From: Bacteroidota bacterium | Lineage (GTDB): Bacteria; Bacteroidota; Bacteroidia; UBA4408 | Direction: 5' to 3' | NCBI GenBank assembly: GCA_016718805.1 | Contig: JADKCP010000006.1 | Location: 58,002-122,001, forward strand | DNA length: 64,000 nucleotides | Shown: positions 45,707 to 53,029 of the stretch, in pieces | How positions within the stretch are numbered: position 1 is the stretch's first letter | Layout of the letters: each line of letters starts with the position of its first letter | The notes under the pieces: generated by a model | Seen by the model: only the letters and a program-made list of their open reading frames with translations | Databases searched by the model: none | Told to the model about the DNA's origin: nothing | Program-made: the position numbers and the translations under genes

Positions 45707-47296
45707 ATGAAAAAACTCTTTATTACCATAGTATTCCTTGTTTTTACACTGGTATACAACTTCGTATCGGCTGCCGACCGAATTAATAAATCGGCAGACT
45801 CAACGCTGGTATATATTCCGGATGATCCTATTTTGGCGATGATGGATAGTTTGATGTCGCAAAAGTATTTTGAAAGTAAGAATTTTATTACCGATACCTG
45901 CAAACTCAATAAAAATGGATACTGCCCTGAAGTTATCCCAACATTTGATGCTGTAGTATATCAGGAGCGAATTGCCTTACTCGATTCTAAAAGCCCTTTC
46001 AACTTAATTTACAGCGATGCGGTTAAAGCTTATATAGATTTGTATGCTGTGCGAAAGCGAAATATTGTATCGCGCATGCTTGGATTATCGCAAGTTTATT
46101 TTCCCTTGTTTGAAGAAAAATTAGATAAGTATAAATTGCCAGATGAGTTAAAATACTTGGCCATAGTTGAATCGGCATTAAACCCGAATGCTATATCGAA
46201 AAGTGGAGCAGCCGGATTGTGGCAGTTCATGTATGGAACCGGAAAAATGTTTGGATTAGATGTTAATTCATACGTTGACGAACGTCGCGACCCTTTTAAA
46301 GCGACTGAAGCAGCTTGTAAATATTTTAAATTTTTGTACAATATTTTTGGCGATTGGCAAATGGTGCTTGCTGCTTACAATAGTGGTCCTGGTACTGTAA
46401 ATAAGGCCATAAGACGTTCGGGAGGTAAGAAAACATATTGGGAAATTCGCCCCTTCTTACCCCTGGAAACTCAAGGATATGTTCCTGCTTTTATTGCTGT
46501 AAACTATGTGATGAATTATACATCGGAACATAATTTATATCCTATTTCACCCAAGCAAGTTTATTTACATACCGATACTGTGGCCACTCGACAGTATGTT
46601 AGCTTTAATCAAATTTCGGCCGTGTTGAATTTGCCTGTTGAAGATATATCCTACCTCAACCCTCAATACAAATTAAAAATAATTCCTTATAGCGGAGAAC
46701 AAGCTATGTTGTGTTTACCAGTTGCTAAAGTGGGTGCTTTCATTAACAACGAAAACTCGATTTATACTTACAAAACACCGGAAGAAAGATTGGATAGTGC
46801 CTTAGCGAATACAAATAAAATTTTAGTAGAAGAAAAAAAATGGCATAAAGTAAGAAGTGGTGAATCCCTAAAACAAATTGCCAATTTATATTCGTGTACA
46901 ATTCGGGATATTAAAGACTGGAATAACTTAAAAGGAAATAAAGTTGCTAAAGGTAAGCGCTTACTAGTGTATACAAAAAAATACAAATCGGCTGAAACTA
47001 CTAGTCAAACAAGTCTTGCTGATACAGCTTCTAAAAGTTTAGCGCAAAACAAGGTAGAAAATTCTGCTACCAGTCAAACTACCGATTCTGTTCAAACACA
47101 AAAAGAAAGCACTACAGTTTCGGCTCCAAAATCTAAAACCAAATTCGTTTACTATACAGTTCAGCGTGGCGATACATTATGGAACATTGCCAATCGAAAA
47201 GGAGTATCGGTAGAAGAAATTAAGCGATTGAATAATATTCGCTCCTCCAATTCATTGAAGGCTGGTAGTAAAATTAAAATTGCAGTTGCAAGTTAA
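45707..47296 (+). CDS. membrane-bound lytic murein transglycosylase D-like, with LysM domains
   Basis: The 529-residue exported protein has a signal peptide (to about VSAAD), an SLT goose-lysozyme-like domain (about 135-270), and two LysM modules (about 385-430 and 480-526, the last with YYTVQRGDTLWNIANRKGVS). The catalytic glutamate is E155 in LAIVESALNPNA, followed by SKSGAAGLWQFM and the later AAYNSGPGTVNKAI. It cleaves peptidoglycan glycan strands to 1,6-anhydro ends. A Ser/Thr/Gln-rich linker separates the LysM modules. MltD is the best-matching named form. It converges on rimM. Confidence 0.93.
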   Translation: MKKLFITIVFLVFTLVYNFVSAADRINKSADSTLVYIPDDPILAMMDSLMSQKYFESKNFITDTCKLNKNGYCPEVIPTFDAVVYQERIALLDSKSPFNLIYSDAVKAYIDLYAVRKRNIVSRMLGLSQVYFPLFEEKLDKYKLPDELKYLAIVESALNPNAISKSGAAGLWQFMYGTGKMFGLDVNSYVDERRDPFKATEAACKYFKFLYNIFGDWQMVLAAYNSGPGTVNKAIRRSGGKKTYWEIRPFLPLETQGYVPAFIAVNYVMNYTSEHNLYPISPKQVYLHTDTVATRQYVSFNQISAVLNLPVEDISYLNPQYKLKIIPYSGEQAMLCLPVAKVGAFINNENSIYTYKTPEERLDSALANTNKILVEEKKWHKVRSGESLKQIANLYSCTIRDIKDWNNLKGNKVAKGKRLLVYTKKYKSAETTSQTSLADTASKSLAQNKVENSATSQTTDSVQTQKESTTVSAPKSKTKFVYYTVQRGDTLWNIANRKGVSVEEIKRLNNIRSSNSLKAGSKIKIAVAS

Positions 47297-47298
47297 TC

Positions 47299-47859
47299 TT
47301 ACTCTTCTTCATTTTTAGAAGTATTTCCGTTTATATATAAGTCAATCAAACCAGCTGGAGCTTGCACATAAAGTGTGTTGGATGTTAGTTCAATTTTTGT
47401 AATAAATTCCTCTATGGCGGGCAGTAAAATCTCTTTACCATTAAAATGTATTTCAAAAATATCTTGTTGAGGATAGTTGAGCACATTCGTTATTTTTCCT
47501 ATTGCACCATATTTTTTATCAACAACAGCATAACCAATGAGGTCGTCCCATGCAATAAATCCTTCTTCTTGCTTTACTTGCATATCAAGCGGAACAAATA
47601 CATCTCGTTTAAGTAATTGTTGAGCCGCCTCAATCGTTGAAATATCTTGAATTTTCAAAACAGCTTCACCGGCTTTTCTAAATGAAATTTTTTCGACAAA
47701 AAAAGGAGTTAATTGCTTATTGATTTCTAAAAATACAATTTCAAGTTTCTTTGATTTATCCAATTTATCGCTCAAATTTTTGAGACTTAGTTCTCCTTTT
47801 AACCCAATAGCTTTTACTAATGTTCCAATGTAAAAATGTGCAGTAGAGCTTGATTTCAT
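47299..47859 (-). CDS. rimM: ribosome maturation factor RimM
   Basis: RimM assists maturation of the 30S head around S19. The 186-residue protein starts with HFYIGTLVKAIGLKGELSL (the RimM N-domain motif) and has a C-terminal PRC-barrel part (FIAWDDLIGYAVVDKKYGAIGKI ... EILLPAIEEFI). rimM usually follows rpsP in bacterial operons, but here the upstream 209 bp hold only the end of another transcript. It therefore needs its own promoter; the closest candidate I see (TATTTTTA) is imperfect. Confidence 0.94.
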   Translation of the reverse strand: MKSSSTAHFYIGTLVKAIGLKGELSLKNLSDKLDKSKKLEIVFLEINKQLTPFFVEKISFRKAGEAVLKIQDISTIEAAQQLLKRDVFVPLDMQVKQEEGFIAWDDLIGYAVVDKKYGAIGKITNVLNYPQQDIFEIHFNGKEILLPAIEEFITKIELTSNTLYVQAPAGLIDLYINGNTSKNEEE

Positions 47860-48028
47860 AGGGTATATTTTAATGTATACTATTGGTAAAAATAATGGTG
47901 GCGATTAATTAAGCGATTTTTACTAGTAAATTGGCAATTGACTTTAGAAAGCAAATCGAATTGCTTCGACCAATTTGCTTAATTGACATAGCTTTAATAG
48001 AACAAGGTATAATGCAGTGTTAAAAAAA

Positions 48029-48050
48029 AATCCCGAATTGCTTCGGGATT
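48029..48050 (-). terminator. rho-independent terminator after the DUF3276 gene
   Basis: A perfect 9-bp stem, AATCCCGAA (48029-48037) and TTCGGGATT (48042-48050), closes a 4-nt loop. On the minus strand it is followed by nine T, a classic intrinsic terminator. It lies 18 bp past the DUF3276 stop and isolates rimM from the upstream genes. Confidence 0.9.
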
Positions 48051-48068
48051 TCTAGCTGATACTATTTT

Positions 48069-48428
48069 TTATTTATCTAAATCTTCAAAGCTGATATCGC
48101 TCATACCGCTAGTGTTGTTATTTCGTTCGGCTGCATTCGCGCGTTTCTCAGCAAATGATTCCTGAGTAAAGGGTTGCTCCTTGCGGATAAAATTCATGGC
48201 TTCATTTAAACCTTCCATAAATTTTTCAAAATCTTCTTTATACAAAAACACCTTGTGCTTAATGAAAGTAAACTTACCATCTTCCGAAAACTGTTTTTTG
48301 CTTTCAGTAACAGTAAGGTAGTAATCGTTGGTCTTAGTGTTCTTTACATCAAAAAAATAAGTCCGCTTGCCTGCTCTTACTGACTTTGAAAAAATTTCTT
48401 CTTTGTCTTTATTCTCAAATCCTTCCAT
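48069..48428 (-). CDS. DUF3276 (PUR-alpha-like) protein
   Basis: This is a 119-residue protein of the Bacteroidota DUF3276 family, which has a PUR-alpha/Whirly-like single-strand nucleic-acid-binding fold. Signature segments are KEEIFSKSVRAGKRTYFFDVKNT and the second strand set KHKVFLYKEDFEKFMEGLNEAM, followed by an acidic disordered tail. An upstream frame adds 15 residues from 48473, but family members start near MEGFENKDKEE, so the ATG at 48428 is preferred. It is a single-gene transcript ended by the strong hairpin at 48029-48050. Confidence 0.88.
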   Translation of the reverse strand: MEGFENKDKEEIFSKSVRAGKRTYFFDVKNTKTNDYYLTVTESKKQFSEDGKFTFIKHKVFLYKEDFEKFMEGLNEAMNFIRKEQPFTQESFAEKRANAAERNNNTSGMSDISFEDLDK

Positions 48429-48532
48429 AAATTGTGGTTTGTAAATGGGTTTTTTGGGTGTTCGTTTGAGCAAAAATAGAAAATAATATCAAATAACAAA
48501 TTTACTTTTAGATTATTGTTAGAAGTAACTTT

Positions 48533-50317
48533 TTAGTTTTCGTGAACCAATTGTTTGCGGTATAAATCATGATACACCCCTTTTGCAGCAAGTAATTCAG
48601 TATGACTTCCCTGTTCACAAACTTTGCCTTCATCCAACACAATAATTTTATCGGCAGCCGAAACTGAGGATACCCTGTGACTGATAATTACACTAAATTT
48701 ATTCTTCATTTCCTGTCTCAGGTTATACAATATAGCAGCTTCAGTTTCTGTATCAACAGCCGATAAACAATCATCAAAAATCAATAAAGCAGGCGATTTT
48801 ATTAAGGCCCTGGCAATTGAAACACGTTGCTTTTGTCCACCCGAAAGTGTTATCCCTCGCTCACCCAAACGTGCTTCAAATTTATCAGGAAAGGCATCAA
48901 TGCTATCATAAACTACCGCTTGCTTAGCTGCTTCATGAATTTTATGTTCGCTAATTAAATCCTCTTTTAGTCCAAAAGCTATATTATTTTTTATGCTGTC
49001 GGAAAATAAAAAAACTTCCTGAGGAACGTATCCTATGCACTGACGATAGGAATTTAGGTTTATTTCTGTCAAGTCAATTTTGTCAATGAGAATGCTTCCT
49101 TCGCTTGGATCATAAAGTCGACACAATAAATTTGCTAAGGTAGATTTTCCGGATCCTGTTCGACCAATAATGCCGAGTGATTCACCTTTCTTTAATTCGA
49201 AAGAAACTGCATTAAGTGCTTTAATTCCGGTATCGGGATAAACAAAGCTTACATTCCTTAGTTCAATTGATTCGCTTATCGAAACAACTTGTGTTTGTGA
49301 ATCGTCAATTTCAGGTTTAATATGTAAAAATTCATTGATGCGTGTCTGTGATGCTGCTGCTCTTTGAATAATTGAAGTAACCCAGCCCATAGCAGTTACC
49401 GGCCAGGTTAGCATACTTAAATACATTACGAATTCGGCAATATTGCCAATAGAAATTTTTCCTGCTATTGCTTGTTTTCCTCCAATATAAATGGTAAGCA
49501 GGGTACTAAGTCCTATTAGCAGTGCGATGATGGGTTGAAAATAAGCATCGGTTTTAACCAAATTGAGCGACAATTGTTTGTACGCATCGCTTTCCTTTTC
49601 GAATTGTTCGGCTGAATATTTTTCCCTGTTAAATGCTTTTAACACCCGGATTCCAGAAAAAGCTTCTTGAACTACTGTAGAGAGTTTTCCTAATTGACCT
49701 TGAATTTTACTACTCTTAAAATTTATTATTGAACTTACTTTATATACGCCGTATGACAATACAGGCAATGGTAGTAAAGTATATAATGTTAGTTCAATAT
49801 CGATACGTAACATAGCAATGATTACCAAAATAAAGGTTACAATTAGGTTAATCGAATACATAATAGCCGGACCAACATACATGCGAACTTGCGATACATC
49901 TTCACTGATGCGCGACATTAAATCGCCGGTATTGTTACGTTTATAAAAGCTTAAATTTAACTTCTGATAATGTTGAAATACATCATTTTTTTGATCAAAC
50001 TCAACATGCCGTGACATTACAATTATGGTTTGACGCATAAAAAACATAAACATTCCTTTTACCAACGAGGAAATTACTACCAATCCAAAAAACAAGAGAA
50101 ACACTGTGGCGAGTTCATTAAATAAGGTAGGCTGTAAGGAGGATTCTTTAAAAACTTGATAAAGCCCCTTGCTTTCAACCAAATAATCAATTGTAATGCG
50201 TGTTAATTGTGCAGGATAAATCGCAAACAATACCGAAATGGTCACAAATACAATCCCAAAAAAGAAATGGAAACTGTATTTTAAGAAGTAATGATTGAGT
50301 GAAAAAAGTGATTTCAA
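48533..50317 (-). CDS. ABC exporter half-transporter (MsbA-like)
   Basis: The 594-residue protein fuses a six-helix ABC-exporter membrane domain (about 1-310) to an ATPase domain. Motifs are Walker A GRTGSGKST, signature LSGGQKQRVSIARAL, Walker B LLIFDDCLSAVD and the switch ISHRVSSV. Note Asp instead of Glu after the Walker B Asp (FDDCLSAVD): the usual catalytic glutamate is replaced, which may lower ATPase activity or mark a heterodimer partner. The substrate is unknown; lipids or lipid-linked glycans are typical. The start seems to be TTG at 50315-50317, as an in-frame TGA closes off the upstream ATG. Confidence 0.92.
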   Translation of the reverse strand: MKSLFSLNHYFLKYSFHFFFGIVFVTISVLFAIYPAQLTRITIDYLVESKGLYQVFKESSLQPTLFNELATVFLLFFGLVVISSLVKGMFMFFMRQTIIVMSRHVEFDQKNDVFQHYQKLNLSFYKRNNTGDLMSRISEDVSQVRMYVGPAIMYSINLIVTFILVIIAMLRIDIELTLYTLLPLPVLSYGVYKVSSIINFKSSKIQGQLGKLSTVVQEAFSGIRVLKAFNREKYSAEQFEKESDAYKQLSLNLVKTDAYFQPIIALLIGLSTLLTIYIGGKQAIAGKISIGNIAEFVMYLSMLTWPVTAMGWVTSIIQRAAASQTRINEFLHIKPEIDDSQTQVVSISESIELRNVSFVYPDTGIKALNAVSFELKKGESLGIIGRTGSGKSTLANLLCRLYDPSEGSILIDKIDLTEINLNSYRQCIGYVPQEVFLFSDSIKNNIAFGLKEDLISEHKIHEAAKQAVVYDSIDAFPDKFEARLGERGITLSGGQKQRVSIARALIKSPALLIFDDCLSAVDTETEAAILYNLRQEMKNKFSVIISHRVSSVSAADKIIVLDEGKVCEQGSHTELLAAKGVYHDLYRKQLVHEN

Positions 50318-50347
50318 TAAAGATTGATTAAGGTTTCATAATCTGCG

Positions 50348-50377
50348 CAAAAGTATTGGTTATTCAATTACCGCAAA
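50348..50377 (-). promoter_or_regulatory. promoter of the ABC exporter gene
   Basis: On the minus strand TTTG (50374-50377) is separated by 18 bp from TACTTTTG (50348-50355), a near-perfect Bacteroidota promoter. It ends 30 bp before the TTG start. It lies back to back with the promoter for the plus-strand T9SS gene. Confidence 0.75.
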
Positions 50378-50414
50378 ATAAAGTTGACACTTAAAAAAAA
50401 ACGATGAATCGGAA

Positions 50415-50443
50415 TTGAATATTCATATTAAAATGTATTTTTG
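50415..50443 (+). promoter_or_regulatory. promoter of the T9SS choice-of-anchor protein
   Basis: TTG (50415-50417), an 18-bp spacer and TATTTTTG (50436-50443) match the TTTG/TAnnTTTG pattern. The ATG at 50477 would follow a leader of about 27 nt. Confidence 0.7.
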
Positions 50444-50476
50444 ACAAAAATTAATTCTTAAAACCTATTTTATACA

Positions 50477-52159
50477 ATGAAAAAAATTACTATTAAAGGA
50501 TTTTTAATCGCAATCGTAACCTTGGCTTCAGCACCATTTGCTCAGGCTCAGTATCACGATGATTTTTCGGGAGCAAACGACACAACCGGTTTGCAAGCTC
50601 GTGGTTACCTTACCTACTTTAGAGGTGCCGGTGGTCCAGGTGCTGCTCCACACTGGTTTCAAGGAAACCCTAACTTTTCATTAGCATTTAACGGAAACGA
50701 TAGCGATTTCGTAATGTCAAATTACCAGTCAGTTGGCGGTGCAAATGATATCGACAATTGGTTAGTGTTACCTGCACTGAATGTTACCGCAGGTGATGGA
50801 ATATCTTTTTATTCAAAAAGTGTTCAAAGTTCAACTTTTCCTGATTCTATCCGTGTAATGTACGCTGCTAACGGTGATTCAGTACCTGAAGATTTAGGAT
50901 GGGTAGAATTGGGTCGTTTTAAAGTAAATACGCAAGGTATTTGGCAATTAAAAACCTATAATGTTACTACTGGTGGAACAAATGCTCGTTTTGCAATTCG
51001 TTACGCAGTAGTTGATGGTGGACCAAGCGGAAGTAATAGTGATGCGATTGGTATTGATGAGTTAAACGTATTTACTCCAGCTGCTGAAGATGGTGGTGTT
51101 TCAGGAATCAATGTAAGTTCTGGTTGTTCATTAAGTGCAACTACTTCAATTGATGTTACTGTTGAAAATTTTGGTTTAAACCCTATTTCAAATTTCCCTG
51201 TTTCTTATACTATTAACGGTGGAACTCCAGTTGTAGAAACTTTTACCGCAACTGTTAATGCTGGAAGTACTGCAACATACACTTTTGCTACAACTGCTAA
51301 TTTCTCTGCTGCCGGAAGTTATGCAATTAGTGCATCTACAGCGCTTACAAATGATGGAAATGCTACAAATGATACAGATACTTTAACTATCACTTCTACT
51401 ACACCAAATCCATTAGTAAACCCAATTTTAATGAGCTTTGAGCCTGCTGACGATATTACTGGATGGTTCATTGGTGATGACCAAGATGCAGATGGTATTG
51501 CATGGGAGGTTGTTAGCTCATTGCAGTTCAACAACATACCTCATACAGGAGATCAAGCTATTCGTTTAGGTAATTCAGCTACTGCAGATGACTGGGCTTA
51601 TACAGCTTGTTTAGACTTATTGTCAACTGAGAACTATAATTTAGAGTTCTGGTACAAACAATTTGCTGTGGCAGCTTCTCCTGAATTTGAAGCTAAAATT
51701 GGTATGTCGCAAAATGTTGCTGGTATGACACAAACTTTAGTTACCGGTTTAGCTTTAACTGATACTGCATATACTCAGCATAGCGCTAATTTTTCTGTTC
51801 CAGTAAGCGGAATCTATTATATTGGATTACATGCTTATTCAACAGCTGCTACTGCTACTTCAGTTCGTATAGATGACGTTAACATCACTGATGTTGGACC
51901 ACTTGGAATCGCTAAATTAAACAAAGACGTTGTTTCTGTTTATCCTAACCCTTCTACAGGAGTATTCAATGTTAATACAATCGCAGCAGCTTCAACTGAT
52001 GTTGTAATTTACAATGCTCTTGGCGAAAAAGTATACAGCAATGCAAAATTAACTGCAGGTGCACACACTATTGATTTATCAACTTTTGCTAAAGGTGTTT
52101 ACACTGTAAAAGCATTTAGCAATAATTCAGTAGAAGTTAAAAAGATTACTATCAACTAA
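50477..52159 (+). CDS. T9SS cargo protein with choice-of-anchor-J domains
   Basis: The 560-residue protein has a signal peptide (to about FAQAQ), then a choice-of-anchor-J-like jelly roll (about 25-205: YHDDFSGAN ... DNWLVLPALNVTAGDGISFYS). An Ig-like CARDB-type module follows (210-310, SATTSIDVTVENFGLNPISNF), then a second anchor-J-like domain (315-470) and a type A T9SS sorting domain (from about 485, VSVYPNPSTGVFNVN). It should be secreted by T9SS and held on the surface. The gene has its own promoter and terminator, and its codon use looks cleaner than that of the fragmented cargo genes downstream, consistent with high expression. Confidence 0.93.
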   Translation: MKKITIKGFLIAIVTLASAPFAQAQYHDDFSGANDTTGLQARGYLTYFRGAGGPGAAPHWFQGNPNFSLAFNGNDSDFVMSNYQSVGGANDIDNWLVLPALNVTAGDGISFYSKSVQSSTFPDSIRVMYAANGDSVPEDLGWVELGRFKVNTQGIWQLKTYNVTTGGTNARFAIRYAVVDGGPSGSNSDAIGIDELNVFTPAAEDGGVSGINVSSGCSLSATTSIDVTVENFGLNPISNFPVSYTINGGTPVVETFTATVNAGSTATYTFATTANFSAAGSYAISASTALTNDGNATNDTDTLTITSTTPNPLVNPILMSFEPADDITGWFIGDDQDADGIAWEVVSSLQFNNIPHTGDQAIRLGNSATADDWAYTACLDLLSTENYNLEFWYKQFAVAASPEFEAKIGMSQNVAGMTQTLVTGLALTDTAYTQHSANFSVPVSGIYYIGLHAYSTAATATSVRIDDVNITDVGPLGIAKLNKDVVSVYPNPSTGVFNVNTIAAASTDVVIYNALGEKVYSNAKLTAGAHTIDLSTFAKGVYTVKAFSNNSVEVKKITIN

Positions 52160-52230
52160 TTATCGCTTATTTTAAAAAAGGCTGTCTCGCAAACCTCAAT
52201 TACGCAAGTCTCCGCGCTTGAGAAAAAACG

Positions 52231-52257
52231 AAGGGAATCCGCAAGGGTTCCCTTTTT
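52231..52257 (+). terminator. rho-independent terminator after the T9SS anchor-J gene
   Basis: A 10-bp stem (AAGGGAATCC at 52231-52240 with GGGTTCCCTT at 52245-52254, one T-G wobble) closes a GCAA tetraloop and is followed by T residues. It lies about 70 bp past the stop. Confidence 0.88.
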
Positions 52258-52510
52258 AATTTATTGATAGTCAGGTTAATGAATTTTTTAATCCACCTCC
52301 AAAGGTCGGCCCGTTCACCCAATTTTGGTATCCCCGGAATCTACAAGATGCTACAGCGCTGAAGTGATTTTGACAGATCAAAAATAATCATAAGAAGTGC
52401 CTTTCTTGGGACGCTAGTGGACACTAAAGTTAGAGCGCGGAAAATATTTTCTCGAACACTTGAGCTCTAATTTAAGACCCTCAGGCGCTTCAAAAATATT
52501 TATGATATTA
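52258..52510. other. unassigned intergenic sequence
   Basis: This stretch has less extreme composition than its neighbours but no frame on either strand with a supported start. Near 52302-52350 it reads GGTCGGCCCGTTCACCC and GGTATCCCCGGAATC, which look like conserved non-coding or remnant sequence, but I cannot name a source. Confidence 0.3.
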
Positions 52511-52542
52511 TTTGACATTGATTAAAACGAAAGTTATATTTG
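52511..52542 (+). promoter_or_regulatory. strong promoter of the 47-residue gene
   Basis: TTTG (52511-52514), a 20-bp spacer and TATATTTG (52535-52542) form the best Bacteroidota-type promoter in the window. Transcription near 52549 would give a leader of about 55 nt before the GTG at 52604. Confidence 0.8.
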
Positions 52543-52603
52543 TGGTAGTTATATTCTTGCGCAAGAAAATTTATATTTCCATTAAACAATTAAATTTTCA
52601 AAA

Positions 52604-52747
52604 GTGAATAAAACTAAAGAGCAAAAAAATCATGAGTCAGACATTTCGAATCCTAATAAAGGGAACAATGGAATGAATGAGACTTATGATAAAAATCAAG
52701 GCGACAGAGGGAAACAGCTGAATCCCATCCAGAAGCCAAAAAAGTAA
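52604..52747 (+). CDS. 47-residue basic, hydrophilic small protein
   Basis: A short frame starting GTG at 52604 encodes a Lys/Asn/Gln-rich, disordered protein containing SNPNKGNNG, YDKNQGDRGKQLNPI and ending QKPKK. I recall similar short proteins with NKGTxGxN...YDxxxGNRGKQLNPN patterns in other Bacteroidota, but this cannot be checked here. It has no membrane segment or signal peptide. Support comes from the ideal promoter upstream, the coherent hydrophilic composition, and a terminator downstream. GTG is the only start that fits; the in-frame ATG 23 codons later would leave 24 residues. Function unknown; nucleic-acid binding or a stress role would be guesses. Confidence 0.62.
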   Translation: MNKTKEQKNHESDISNPNKGNNGMNETYDKNQGDRGKQLNPIQKPKK

Positions 52748-52751
52748 AAAG

Positions 52752-52884
52752 GGTTTCATTTCTTATGAAACCACCGCCCTGCGCAGAGAATGGCAGGGTT
52801 CGTCCGGAAGCTCTCTAAGTTACTGGACCATTAGGATTGAGGCATCAGGTGCTTCTCCAAATTAAATGGGTTGGACACGCCAAC
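52752..52884 (+). ncRNA. possible structured RNA downstream of the small gene
   Basis: Three perfect hairpins follow one another: GGTTTCAT/ATGAAACC (52752-52759, 52765-52772), CCCTGC/GCAGGG (52777-52782, 52793-52798) and GTTGG/CCAAC (52870-52874, 52880-52884). They lie between the small gene and the terminator, within the same predicted transcript. This could be a structured 3' UTR or a processed small RNA. No known RNA family was recognised and no separate promoter was found. Confidence 0.35.
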
Positions 52885-52902
52885 TATGTAAAATACGATC
52901 GT

Positions 52903-52945
52903 AAACAACAAGAGCCGCGAAGACGTTCGCGGCTCTTGTTGTTTT
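52903..52945. terminator. perfect 19-bp bidirectional terminator hairpin
   Basis: The arms 52903-52921 and 52926-52944 are exact reverse complements (core AAGAGCCGCGAA / TTCGCGGCTCTT) around a GACG loop. Both strands end in T-rich runs. It separates the small plus-strand gene from the convergent giant T9SS gene and should terminate both. Confidence 0.9.
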
Positions 52946-53029
52946 AAATTCAAACCTGCATTAACACAGTAACCACAATACTGTTTAAAAGACAATTAAA
53001 TATTTCAATTAATTGAATTATAATAATCT

